Of a DNA stretch of 37,129 bases, positions 1-9,830 are shown in pieces. Numbering within the stretch: position 1 is the first letter of the stretch; each line of letters opens with the position of its first letter. The stretch covers positions 1 to 37,129 of the forward strand of contig NZ_CM008277.1 of assembly GCF_002300165.1 (NCBI RefSeq), given 5' to 3'. The position numbers were made by a program, and so were the translations under genes. Under the pieces are notes generated by a model that made no database searches, was not told the DNA's origin, and worked only from the letters and a program-made list of their open reading frames with translations. Source of the stretch: Streptomyces sp. Tue6028. Its GTDB lineage: Bacteria; Actinomycetota; Actinomycetes; Streptomycetales; Streptomycetaceae.

Positions 1-115
1 GACGCTCGGCGAGGGTCGTCTTGCCCGCCCCGGGGCTTCCGGCGAGGCCGAGCAGGGCGCGCCGCCCGGGACGGACGAGTGCGGCCGCGCGATCGAGCAG
101 TTCGTCGAAGGTCAT
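1..115 (-). CDS. Nucleoside/nucleotide kinase family protein, N-terminal part
   Basis: The minus strand opens with ATG at 115-113 and encodes 38 residues before leaving position 1. They include the Walker A loop GSPGAGKTT, placed about 26 residues in, as in the uridine kinase/pantothenate kinase-like P-loop family (the FrcK/YggC type). Position 1 leaves one base (C) of an unfinished codon. The first two bases read from 37129 on the minus strand (TG) complete it to Leu, and the frame then runs to the family's MDGFHL motif. This fragment and 36561-37129 together give a 227-residue protein, a usual length for the family. The gene is divergent from the HAD gene at 385. The phosphate acceptor cannot be told from sequence. 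Confidence 0.85.
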   Translation of the reverse strand, partial: MTFDELLDRAAALVRPGRRALLGLAGSPGAGKTTLAER

Positions 116-384
116 GCGGCGGATCCGGCGACCCGGTCGGTCACGGGCATGAAGGCGGCGCGTTCCATGGCCCCAGTATCCGTGTCCGGCCGCGGATGAG
201 AAGCTCCGGATGAGACGCGCCGGACGAGAAGCGGTGGACGACGAAGGACGCGCGGCACGGCGCACCCGTGCGGGGCGGCGCGCGACCGGGCCGACCTGGG
301 GTCCGGCGGGCGCGACCCGACGAACTACCCGTGGTGTGGCGCTCGCCACCCGTTGGCCGGATGATCTCGGGGCACACTGCCCTC

Positions 385-1125
385 ATGACAGAGCTCGGTC
401 TTCCGAAAGAAATCGTGGCCTGCCTCTTCGACCTCGACGGCGTCATCACCAAGACCGCCGTCGTCCACGCCGCCGCCTGGAAGCGGACGTTCGACGCGTT
501 CCTGCGGCAGCGCGACGGCGAGGACTTCCGCCCGTTCGACGACTCCCGCGACTACGCCGAGTACGTCGACGGACTCCCGCGCGCCGACGGCGTCCGTACC
601 TTCCTCGCCTCCCGCGGCATCCACCTGCCCGAGGGAGCGCCGGACGACCCACCGGACCGGGCCACCGTGCAGGGCCTCGGCAACCGCAAGAACGACCTGC
701 TGCTGGAGATGATCCGCACCGGCGGCGTCGAGGCGTACGACGGCACCCTGCGCTACGTCGAGGCGGTGCGCGCGCACGGACTGCGGACCGCGGTCGTCTC
801 CTCCAGCGCCAACTGCCGTGACATCCTGCGCTCGGTCGGCGCCGAGGACCTGTTCGACGTGCGGATCGACGGGGTCGTCGCCGCGGAGCGCGGTCTGCCG
901 GGCAAGCCGCGGCCGGACACCTTCCTGGCCGCCGCGCGCGACCTGGGCGTCGAGGCCGCCGAGGCCGCCGTCTTCGAGGACGCGCTGGCCGGCATGGACG
1001 CGGGCCGCTCGGGCCACTTCGGGTACGTCGTCGGCGTCGACCGCGTCGGACAGGGCGCCGCCCTGCGCGCGCACGGGGCGGACACGGTCGTACAGGATCT
1101 GTCGGAACTGGGGGAGCAGGCATGA
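385..1125 (+). CDS. Beta-phosphoglucomutase family HAD hydrolase
   Basis: A 246-residue HAD-superfamily protein. All four motifs are visible: FDLDGV with Asp16/Asp18 (nucleophile and acid/base), the serine of VVSSS near 139, Lys174 in GKPRPDTF, and the acidic FEDALAG near 197-203. The stop overlaps the start of the GH65 gene in an ATGA, so the two are translationally coupled. This pairing is the classic one: a GH65 phosphorylase releases beta-glucose 1-phosphate, and beta-phosphoglucomutase turns it into glucose 6-phosphate. The start at 385 fits the usual family N-terminus. An in-frame ATG at 361 and a GTG at 268 are possible, and no strong ribosome site decides between them. A phosphatase rather than mutase activity cannot be excluded. 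Confidence 0.88.
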   Translation: MTELGLPKEIVACLFDLDGVITKTAVVHAAAWKRTFDAFLRQRDGEDFRPFDDSRDYAEYVDGLPRADGVRTFLASRGIHLPEGAPDDPPDRATVQGLGNRKNDLLLEMIRTGGVEAYDGTLRYVEAVRAHGLRTAVVSSSANCRDILRSVGAEDLFDVRIDGVVAAERGLPGKPRPDTFLAAARDLGVEAAEAAVFEDALAGMDAGRSGHFGYVVGVDRVGQGAALRAHGADTVVQDLSELGEQA

Positions 1126-3467
1126 TCACCCACAGTTCCTACGGCGTCGACCCCTGGACCCTGCGCGAGAACGAGCTCCACCTGGATCTGCTGCCGCAGA
1201 GCGAGTCCGTGTTCGCCCTCTCGAACGGCCACGTCGGCTGGCGCGGCAACCTCGACGAGGGCGAACCGCACGGCCTGCCGGGCTCGTATCTCAACGGCGT
1301 CCACGAGGTGCACCCGCTGCCGTACGCGGAGGCGGGATACGGCTATCCGGAGTCCGGGCAGACGGTCATCAACGTCACCAACGGCAAGCTCGTCCGACTC
1401 CTCGTCGACGACGAACCGTTCGACCTGCGCTACGGCCGGCTGCGCTCCCACGAACGCGTCCTCGATCTGCGCACCGGGCTGCTCACCCGGACCTGCGAGT
1501 GGACCTCACCGGCCGGTTCCACGGTCCGGGTGCGGTCCACCCGGCTCGTCTCCTTCACCCAGCGGGCGATCGCCGCCGTCGCGTACGAGGTGGAGGCCGT
1601 CGACGGCCGGGTCCGTGTCGTCGTCCAGTCGGAGCTGGTGGCGAACGAGCAGTTGCCGGGGCGGGACGGCGACCCGCGTGCCGCGATCGCCCTGGAGTCG
1701 CCGCTGCGGGCGGAGGAGCACTTCGCGGCGGGCCGGCGGCTGCGGCTCGTGCACCGCACGAGCGAGAGCGGGCTGCGGGTCGCCGCGGCGGCCGACCACG
1801 CGGTCGTGGGACCCGGCGGGACCGTCACGAGCAGCGAGAGCAGCGACGACGTCGCCCGGCTCACCGTCACCTCCGTGCTGACCCCGGGACAGCGGCTGCG
1901 CCTGGAGAAGTTCGTCTCCTACGGCTGGTCCGCCACCCGGTCGCTGCCGGCGGTGCGTGACCAGGTCGACGCGGCGCTCGCGGCCGCCGAGCACGGCGGC
2001 TGGCAGGCGCTCGTCGACGAACAGCGCGCCTACCTGGACGACTTCTGGGAGCGCGCCGACGTGGAGGTGGAGGGCGACGAGGAGATCCAGCAGGCGGTGC
2101 GCTTCGCGCTCTTCCATGTCCTCCAGGCGGGCGCCCGTGCCGAACAGCGCGCGATACCCGCGAAGGGCCTGACCGGCTCCGGGTACGACGGCCACGCCTT
2201 CTGGGACACCGAGACCTTCGTGCTCCCGCTGCTCACCTACACCTCTCCGGGAGCCGTCGCCGAGGCGCTCCGCTGGCGCCAGAACACCCTGCCCGCCGCG
2301 CGTGAACGGGCGGCCCAACTGGGCCTGGGGGGAGCCGCCTTCCCGTGGCGGACCATCGCCGGCTCGGAGGGCTCGGCCTACTGGCCGGCCGGTACCGCCG
2401 CGTTCCACGTGAACGCCGACATCGCCGACGCCGTGGTCCGCTACACCACCGTCACCGGTGACGAAGCGTTCGAACGGGACACCGGGGTCGAGCTGCTGGT
2501 CGAGACGGCACGGCTGTGGCGCTCGCTGGGACACCACGACTACCAGGGCAAGTTCCACATCGACGGGGTGACCGGGCCCGACGAGTACAGCGCGGTCGCC
2601 GACGACAACACCTACACCAACCTCATGGCCCGCGCGAACCTCCTGGCCGCCGCGGACGTGGTCGACCGCCACCCGGCGCGAGCGGCCGAACTCGGCGTCG
2701 ACGAGGAGGAGAGCGCGGCCTGGCGCGACGCCGCCGACGCCATGCACGTCCCCTACAACCACGAACTCCGCGTCCACGAACAGCACGCCGGGTTCACCCG
2801 CTACCAGCGGTGGGACTTCGCGGCCACCCGGCCCGACCAGTACCCGCTGATGTTGCACTTCCCGTACTTCGACATCTACCGCAAGCAGGTCGTCAAACAG
2901 GCCGACCTCGTTCTCGCGATGTACAAGTGCAGCCCCTACTTCGACGAGGAGCACAAGGCACGCAACTTCGCCTACTACGAGCCCCTCACCGTCCGCGACT
3001 CCTCCCTGTCCGCCTGCTGCCAGGCCGTGATCGCGGCCGAGGCCGGTCATCCGGGCCTCGCCTACGACTACTTGGTGGAGGCGGCCCTGATGGACCTGGA
3101 GGATCTGGAGCACAACACCCGTGACGGCCTGCACATCGCCTCGCTCGCCGGCACCTGGACGGCCCTGGTCGCCGGGTTCGGCGGCCTGCGCCACCACGGG
3201 GACACCCTGGAGTTCGCCCCCCGGCTGCCGGAGAGGTTCAGCCGCCTCGCGTTCTCCCTGGAACTCCTCGGCCGCCGCCTGCGCGTGGAGATAGAGCCGG
3301 ACGCCGCCACGTACACGCTCGCGACCGGTGACCCGCTGGAGATCCGTCACCACCGCGAGCCGTACACCGTCGACGGCGACAAGCCCCACCGCCTCGCCAT
3401 ACCGGCGCCGAGACTGCGCCCCGCCCCCGACCAGCCGCCGCACCGGCGGCCCAACCGTCAGGGGTGA
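1122..3467 (+). CDS. Glycoside hydrolase family 65 protein (disaccharide phosphorylase)
   Basis: A 781-residue cytoplasmic GH65 enzyme with no signal peptide. It has the N-terminal beta-sandwich (roughly 1-290), then an (alpha/alpha)6 barrel and a small C-terminal domain. The family signature IPAKGLTGSGYDGHAFWDTE lies near 345-365. The general acid is Glu488 in GPDEY, and a KQADLVL segment lies near 590. GH65 phosphorylases split maltose, trehalose, kojibiose or nigerose with inorganic phosphate, giving beta-glucose 1-phosphate and glucose. The upstream HAD gene overlaps by four bases and probably handles the beta-glucose 1-phosphate. Which disaccharide is used cannot be read from sequence, and no sugar importer lies beside it. 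It ends 16 bases short of the convergent serine hydrolase gene. Confidence 0.92.
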   Translation: MITHSSYGVDPWTLRENELHLDLLPQSESVFALSNGHVGWRGNLDEGEPHGLPGSYLNGVHEVHPLPYAEAGYGYPESGQTVINVTNGKLVRLLVDDEPFDLRYGRLRSHERVLDLRTGLLTRTCEWTSPAGSTVRVRSTRLVSFTQRAIAAVAYEVEAVDGRVRVVVQSELVANEQLPGRDGDPRAAIALESPLRAEEHFAAGRRLRLVHRTSESGLRVAAAADHAVVGPGGTVTSSESSDDVARLTVTSVLTPGQRLRLEKFVSYGWSATRSLPAVRDQVDAALAAAEHGGWQALVDEQRAYLDDFWERADVEVEGDEEIQQAVRFALFHVLQAGARAEQRAIPAKGLTGSGYDGHAFWDTETFVLPLLTYTSPGAVAEALRWRQNTLPAARERAAQLGLGGAAFPWRTIAGSEGSAYWPAGTAAFHVNADIADAVVRYTTVTGDEAFERDTGVELLVETARLWRSLGHHDYQGKFHIDGVTGPDEYSAVADDNTYTNLMARANLLAAADVVDRHPARAAELGVDEEESAAWRDAADAMHVPYNHELRVHEQHAGFTRYQRWDFAATRPDQYPLMLHFPYFDIYRKQVVKQADLVLAMYKCSPYFDEEHKARNFAYYEPLTVRDSSLSACCQAVIAAEAGHPGLAYDYLVEAALMDLEDLEHNTRDGLHIASLAGTWTALVAGFGGLRHHGDTLEFAPRLPERFSRLAFSLELLGRRLRVEIEPDAATYTLATGDPLEIRHHREPYTVDGDKPHRLAIPAPRLRPAPDQPPHRRPNRQG

Positions 3468-3483
3468 GGCGCGGCCCGCACGG

Positions 3484-4992
<1,509 letters not shown>

Positions 4993-5136
4993 TCAGCCGC
5001 CGAACAGTTGCGTCCAGTACGTGCCCGCCGGGCCGCCGCCCGCGAAGCCGATGCCTATGTGGGTGAAGTCGGGCTTGAGGATGTTCGCGCGATGGCCGGG
5101 ACTGTTCATCCAGCCGCGGACGACCTCGAAGTGGTT
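4993..5136 (-). pseudogene. C-terminal remnant of a CAP/SCP-domain secreted protein
   Basis: On the minus strand a frame ending at TGA 4995-4993 encodes the last half of a CAP (SCP/PR1/Ag5) domain: FEVVRGWMNSPGHRANIL, then FTHIGIGFAGG and a terminal YWTQLFGG. These match the family's conserved WMNSPGHRANIL block and C-terminal YWTQ segment. Upstream of HFEVV the homology stops. The expected GENIA block and N-terminal helices are absent, and the residues there (ERASN, PAPDPG) do not fit the family. A TGA in the same frame closes it near 5223. No start codon with a ribosome site was found, so this is a decayed gene whose front has been lost against the FUSC promoter region. Confidence 0.75.
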
Positions 5137-5227
5137 TGACGCCCTCTCGCCCGGGTCGGGCGCGGGGGCTCGACCACTCCGGCGGCATAGCGACGGCTCG
5201 TGACATGCTGGAACCGCTGATCATGCG

Positions 5228-7576
5228 GTGCGGAGAGGCAGGAAGAACGGCCACGTGAGGACCGGGAAGAACGACCACGTGAAGACCGCGGGGAGCGGCC
5301 GGGGGACGGCACGGGCACGATCTCGGCCGGCGGAGATCTGGGACCGGTTCGCGGCGTCGGACCCCGGACTGCTGCGGCTCATGGCCGGTCTGCGCACCGT
5401 GGCCGCCATCGCCCTCACCCTCGCCGTGCTGGCTCCCTTCGGGGTTCCCGTGACACATCTGGTGGCCGGCTCCGTGGCGGCCATGGTCGCCACCTTCGCC
5501 CTCAAGGAGAAGCAGTGGCGCGGGCAGGCCGTGACCCTCGCCCTCGGCCTGCCGGTGGCGCTCGCGGCGCTCTCGCTGGGAGCCCTGCTGAGCACCCGGA
5601 TCGTCGCGGGCGACCTCTTCTTCATCGCGCTGATCTTCGCCGCGGTGTACGGCCGCCGCTTCGGGGACCGTGGCACGGCACTCGGACTCATCGGGTTCCA
5701 GACGTACTTCGTCGCGCTGTTCGTCGGGGCCTCGCCCGCCGCCCTGCCGGGGCTGTGCGGGACCGTGGCGGTCGCCTTCGCGTGCAGTGCGGTGGCGCGC
5801 TTCGCCCTCGTGCCCGAGACACCGGAGCGCGTCCTGCACAGGCTGCGCCAGGCCTTTCGGACACGGCTCGCCCAACTGGTGTCCGCCCAGATCGACCTGC
5901 TCGACGCCGGACCCGACGAGGCCGACAAGGCGCTGGACGACGTACGCCACCACACCGCGCGTCTGCACGAGAGCGCGATGATGATCCAGGGGCGGCTGGA
6001 GGAGGGCACCGGTGACCGCGCCACCGCCTCGCTGGTGCAGCGTCGTGTCGCCGACGCCGAGATCGCCGCGGAGCGGCTGGGTGTCCTGCTGCTCACCGCC
6101 CGGAGCGCCGAGCGCGCCGACACGCTGACCCTTCATCTGCCCGACGCGCCGGTGCCCGCCCCGGGCGACCGGCTCCGGCCGCAGGACGACACCACCGCGA
6201 CGCTGCGCCGCGACCTCGACGCCCTGCGGGTGCTCGTCATGCGCCCGGTGACGCACACACGCGGCCTGGCGGTGGCGCAGGTGCGCAACCGGCTGCTGGG
6301 TTACCGGGACGAGGAGAACCTGCCGCGCGCCTCGGCCGCCGTGCAGGACGTGTTCCGCGGGATCGGCGAGGCGGCCCGCGCCGTCCTGGGACTGCGGCTC
6401 GCACTCGACGGACCGCAGGACGAATCCGACGACTCGCCCGCCACGGCCCGCTCGCGCGAGGAGCTGGAGGCGGAGGACGTCGCCATCGCGGGCGCCGAGG
6501 AGAAGGAGCCGACCGCGGACGACCGTCGGGGACTGCGGCCCACGACCCGTACGGCCGTGCAGGTGTCGGTGGGTTCGGCGCTGGCGATCGCGGGCGGGGA
6601 GCTCCTGTCCAGCCAGCGCTGGTACTGGGCGGTGCTGACCTGCTGGGTCGTCTTCCTGAACACCGCCTCCACCGGGGAGATCCTGGTGAAGGGCTACCGT
6701 CGGCTGCTCGGCACGGTCGTCGGCGTCGTCGCCGGTGTCGGCCTGGCGGGCCTGGTGGGCACCCACACCTGGACCGCGTTCGCGCTGGTCCTGCTGTTCA
6801 TCTTCGCCATGTTCTTCACCGCGCCGCTCTCGTACGCCCTCATGTCCTTCTTCGTGACGGCGATGCTGGGGCTGTTGTACACGCTGCTCAACACCTACAG
6901 CACCCATGTGCTGGTGCTGCGGATCGAGGAGACGGCGCTCGGCGCCGCCTGCGGTGTGATCGCGGCCGCCCTGGTCCTGCCGGTCAACACCGACCGCCGT
7001 ACCGACGAACTCCTCGCCACGGTGCTGACCCGGCTCGGCGACGTGACGGGAGCGGCGGTGGAACAGCTCAGCGGAGGTCCGGCGATCGACCTGCTGGACA
7101 AGGCCCGGGACCTCGACACGGCACTGGACGATCTGCGGGCCTCCACGCAGCCGCTGACCCATCCGATCACCCCGCTGCGGGCCCGTCGCCAGACCGCCCG
7201 TTACGTCGTGGCGCTGCTGGAGACGTGCGCCTATCACGCACGGTCGCTGGCGGCGACGGCCGAACTCCTCCCCTACAGCAAGACCGTTGCGGCGGATCCG
7301 CGGCTGAAGGGGGCCGGCCGACGCATCGCCCACAACATCGACGTCCTGATCGCCCGTGTCGAGGACGAGGGCAGCGACGGTGTGGCCGAGACCGGCGCGA
7401 GCCTCGCGGCCATGCTGGAGACGGACCGGCCGGGTTCGCCCCGCCACGACCGGGTGACGGACCGGGTCCTGCGGCACCTCCAGCGGCTGGACGAGGGCGT
7501 GATCGGACTGGCCCGCCCCCTGGAGGTGCCGGTGGCGCGGCCCGACGGGTCGTCGGCCAGGAGCACGGTCGCCTAG
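5228..7576 (+). CDS. FUSC family inner-membrane protein (YccS/AaeB-like exporter)
   Basis: A large membrane protein (782 residues from the GTG at 5228) with the two-bundle plan of FUSC/aromatic-acid-exporter proteins. A first hydrophobic block spans about 50-195, followed by a charged soluble linker with helical stretches (about 200-435). A second membrane block runs from about 440-580 (QRWYWAVLTCWVVFLNTAST, then several hydrophobic helices), and a soluble C-terminal tail follows. AaeB relatives export aromatic acids, but the substrate here is unknown. The true start is unclear: GTG codons at 5228, 5255 and 5276 are all in frame, and a duplicated ribosome-site-like stretch precedes the last two. 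The gene is convergent with the Lrp gene across a perfect hairpin. Confidence 0.85.
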   Translation: MRRGRKNGHVRTGKNDHVKTAGSGRGTARARSRPAEIWDRFAASDPGLLRLMAGLRTVAAIALTLAVLAPFGVPVTHLVAGSVAAMVATFALKEKQWRGQAVTLALGLPVALAALSLGALLSTRIVAGDLFFIALIFAAVYGRRFGDRGTALGLIGFQTYFVALFVGASPAALPGLCGTVAVAFACSAVARFALVPETPERVLHRLRQAFRTRLAQLVSAQIDLLDAGPDEADKALDDVRHHTARLHESAMMIQGRLEEGTGDRATASLVQRRVADAEIAAERLGVLLLTARSAERADTLTLHLPDAPVPAPGDRLRPQDDTTATLRRDLDALRVLVMRPVTHTRGLAVAQVRNRLLGYRDEENLPRASAAVQDVFRGIGEAARAVLGLRLALDGPQDESDDSPATARSREELEAEDVAIAGAEEKEPTADDRRGLRPTTRTAVQVSVGSALAIAGGELLSSQRWYWAVLTCWVVFLNTASTGEILVKGYRRLLGTVVGVVAGVGLAGLVGTHTWTAFALVLLFIFAMFFTAPLSYALMSFFVTAMLGLLYTLLNTYSTHVLVLRIEETALGAACGVIAAALVLPVNTDRRTDELLATVLTRLGDVTGAAVEQLSGGPAIDLLDKARDLDTALDDLRASTQPLTHPITPLRARRQTARYVVALLETCAYHARSLAATAELLPYSKTVAADPRLKGAGRRIAHNIDVLIARVEDEGSDGVAETGASLAAMLETDRPGSPRHDRVTDRVLRHLQRLDEGVIGLARPLEVPVARPDGSSARSTVA
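5238..5284 (+). repeat. Imperfect tandem duplication at the FUSC start region
   Basis: A stretch of about 22 bases is repeated in tandem: GGAAGAACGGCCACGTGAGG, then GGAAGAACGACCACGTGAAG. Each copy has a purine-rich GGAAGAA followed by an in-frame GTG, so there are two alternative ribosome-site/start pairs. The result is a repeated Gly/Arg-Lys-Asn-(Gly/Asp)-His-Val peptide at the N-terminus. Confidence 0.7.
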
Positions 7577-7617
7577 GGAGTTTCGGGTCGAGCGGCTGGG
7601 CCCGGCCGGGCGACGTA

Positions 7618-7653
7618 CGGACCGTACGGCCGGTGCGCGATCCGTACGGTCCG
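7618..7653. terminator. Bidirectional terminator between FUSC and Lrp genes
   Basis: A perfect 12-base inverted repeat, CGGACCGTACGG at 7618-7629 and its complement at 7642-7653, with a 12-base loop. It lies between two convergent genes and can serve both. Confidence 0.8.
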
Positions 7654-7670
7654 CCCGGGCGACGTTCGGA

Positions 7671-8111
7671 TCAGCCCACGTTCCACAGGAACCGGTGCGT
7701 GTGGATGCCGAAGTAGGGGAACGACTGGACCTTGCCGACCCCTTCGAGGGGGCGGACCACGTCGTTGACGAAGTCCAGCAGTTCTCTCGGCCCCGGGCAG
7801 ACCACTTCGGCGAACAGGTCGAAGCCGCCGGAGGTCAGTACCGAGTACACGACCTCCGGGCGCTCGGCCAGCTCGTCGGCGACGGCGCGCGGATCGCCGT
7901 CCACGGCGATGCCGAGCAGCGCCATCGACTGCCCGCCCATGCCCATGGGGTCGGTGACTCCGACGACCTGCACGGCCTGGGTGTCCAGCAGTCGTTGCAG
8001 TCGCTGCCGGGCCGCCGACGCGGACAGGCCCACCTTGGGGCCGAGTTCGGCATAGGCGATGCGCCCGTCGATCTGCAGCTCCCGCAGGATGGCCCGGTCG
8101 ATCTCGTCCAC
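7671..8111 (-). CDS. Lrp/AsnC family transcriptional regulator
   Basis: A 146-residue regulator starting with GTG at 8111, chosen because GGAGAGG lies six bases upstream and the family N-terminus (DEIDRAILRELQIDGR) follows at once. A winged helix-turn-helix occupies about 3-50 (AELGPKVGLSASAARQRLQR), and an AsnC/RAM ligand-binding beta-alpha-beta fold follows at about 65-140. The family binds amino acids or related effectors and works as dimers to octamers. It lies 44 bases downstream of, and on the same strand as, the class III aminotransferase, so it probably responds to that enzyme's substrate or product and controls the pair. No operator was identified with confidence. Confidence 0.92.
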   Translation of the reverse strand: MDEIDRAILRELQIDGRIAYAELGPKVGLSASAARQRLQRLLDTQAVQVVGVTDPMGMGGQSMALLGIAVDGDPRAVADELAERPEVVYSVLTSGGFDLFAEVVCPGPRELLDFVNDVVRPLEGVGKVQSFPYFGIHTHRFLWNVG

Positions 8112-8155
8112 GCTGTTCCTCTCCGGCTCGCCCGGTCCAAGATTAACGGCGTGGG

Positions 8156-9508
8156 TCAGCCGACGAGTTCGGCGAGGGCCGCGGCGAACACCTCGGTGTG
8201 GGTGTCCACGTCCTGTTCCGTGGTGGCCGGGCACATCAGCGCCATGTTGTGGAACGGCGTCAGCAGGATGCCTCGGTTGGCGAGGTAGAGGTGGAGGAAG
8301 TCCTCCAGCTCCGTGTCGGACGCCGCGGCCGATTCGGTTCCGGTGCGCGGTGCCGGGTCCGCGAACCGGTACTCGGTGCGGGCGCCGAGGCGGCTCACCG
8401 ACCACGGCAGCGACCAGGTGTCGATGCCCGCGCGCACTCCGGCCTCGAAGCGCTCCGACAGCTTCGACATGACGTCGAAGGCGTCGTCGGTGAGGACGTG
8501 TTCGAGGGTGGCGCGCATGGCGGCCACGGAGAGGGCGTTGCCGGCGAGGGTGCCCCCGACGCCTCCCATGTCCACGAGGTCCAGGTCGTCGCGGTCGAGC
8601 AGCCGCTCGGCGAGTTCGGCCGAGAGCCCGTAGGCACCGGCCGGGATGCCTCCGCCGATCGCCTTGCCGATGGTGAGCACGTCGGGTTCCAGACCCCAGG
8701 CCGCGGTGCAGCCGCCCGGTCCGGCGGAGAAGGTGTGCGTCTCGTCGTTGATGAGGAGCGTGCCGTACCGGCGGGTGAGGGCGCGCACGCCTTCCAGATA
8801 GCCGGGTTCGGGCAGCACGATGCCGATGTTGGTGAGGGCGGGCTCCATGAGGACGGCCGCGACGTCGCCGTGGGCGAGCTCGCGCTCCAGCTGCGCCAGG
8901 TCGTTGAACTCGGCGACCCGGCTGGTCAGCGTGACGTCGCAGGGGGCTCCGACATTGCCGGGCCGCGCGGTGCCGTGGCCGTCGGGTCCGACGACGATCA
9001 GCGACTCGTCGACGCTTCCGTGGTAGCTGTAGCTGTTCACCAGGATCTTCGGGCGGCCCGTGACCGCGCGGGCCAGCCGGATGGACCAGCGGTTGGCGTC
9101 GGTCGCGGTCAGCGAGAAGCTCCAGCGCGTCAGGCCGAAGCGGCGGGTGAGCTCGGCGCCCACCCATTCGGCGTCCTCGGTCGGCAGCATGGCGGTGGCG
9201 CCGCCGCGTTCGGCGAACTGGTGCCGGACGGCCTCGGCGACCACCTCGGGCGAGTGTCCGGCCATGGCGCCCGTGTCCCCGAGGCAGAAGTCGATGTACT
9301 CGTGGCCGTCGATGTCGGTGACACGGGCGCCGCGCGCGGTGTCCAGGTAGCGGGGGAAGGCTCCCGCCGCGGTCTTGTTCATCCAGGTCATCGGAACCCG
9401 GCCGAAGAGGTGGTCGGCCCGCGCATAGGCGTCCTTGGAGCGCGGGTTGCGGCGCGCGGCTTCGGCGCTCTCACGGGCCAGGAGCTGCTGCAGGCGGATG
9501 CGATCCAT
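8156..9508 (-). CDS. Class III PLP-dependent aminotransferase
   Basis: A 450-residue fold-type I aminotransferase of the class III/glutamate-1-semialdehyde aminomutase type. The PLP Schiff-base lysine is Lys282 in LTIGKAIGGGIPAGAYG. The conserved Asp of the NDETHTFSAG block lies near 255, and an N-terminal GHEYIDFCLGDTGAMAGHS block binds the cofactor region. The usual SGTEA turn reads TATDAN here, a departure that marks a subfamily. The start at 9508 is preceded by GAAGGG at eight bases; an upstream in-frame ATG at 9592 adds residues unlike the family. The gene heads a probable two-gene unit with the Lrp regulator. The substrate is not recognisable; transaminase and aminomutase are both possible. 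Confidence 0.88.
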   Translation of the reverse strand: MDRIRLQQLLARESAEAARRNPRSKDAYARADHLFGRVPMTWMNKTAAGAFPRYLDTARGARVTDIDGHEYIDFCLGDTGAMAGHSPEVVAEAVRHQFAERGGATAMLPTEDAEWVGAELTRRFGLTRWSFSLTATDANRWSIRLARAVTGRPKILVNSYSYHGSVDESLIVVGPDGHGTARPGNVGAPCDVTLTSRVAEFNDLAQLERELAHGDVAAVLMEPALTNIGIVLPEPGYLEGVRALTRRYGTLLINDETHTFSAGPGGCTAAWGLEPDVLTIGKAIGGGIPAGAYGLSAELAERLLDRDDLDLVDMGGVGGTLAGNALSVAAMRATLEHVLTDDAFDVMSKLSERFEAGVRAGIDTWSLPWSVSRLGARTEYRFADPAPRTGTESAAASDTELEDFLHLYLANRGILLTPFHNMALMCPATTEQDVDTHTEVFAAALAELVG

Positions 9509-9542
9509 CGGATTGCCCTTCGTATGCTGACCGAATACGCCG

Positions 9543-9572
9543 ATGTTACGAGTGAAAACGTCGAGTGGACAA
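9543..9572 (-). promoter_or_regulatory. Likely promoter of the aminotransferase-Lrp unit
   Basis: On the minus strand TTGTCC (9572-9567) and TAACAT (9548-9543) are 18 bases apart, about 35 bases upstream of the aminotransferase start. The surrounding stretch is AT-richer than its neighbours, as Lrp-type sites often are. Confidence 0.5.
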
Positions 9573-9830
9573 GTGATGACGATTGATTCCATCGCTTCGA
9601 CGATCGAATCGCGCGTCTCGACAGGCCGTCTCCCCCGCCCCGGCGCCGCACGGACACATCACATCCGGTCGGAATGAGTCACAAAGCGACGCCCTTCGTA
9701 TGAGTGGATCAGCGCGGACACGCCCCGTCCTGTCGGTGGGCGACCCCGCGCTCGCCTCCCGAACCGCCGGTCACGGACGACACATGGCCGCGCGCCGGGA
9801 CCGGCGTCGAGGAAGAGCGAGGAGCGGTGA
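9573..9830. other. Divergent intergenic region
   Basis: This stretch separates the minus-strand aminotransferase from the plus-strand gene at 9831. Apart from the promoter ending at 9572 and a purine-rich ribosome site just before 9831, no gene or repeat could be supported here. The reading frames present are shadows of biased composition. Confidence 0.5.

Noticed and set aside
3468..3483. Terminator between the GH65 gene and the serine hydrolase
   Set aside because: Only 16 bases separate the stops and no hairpin is evident.
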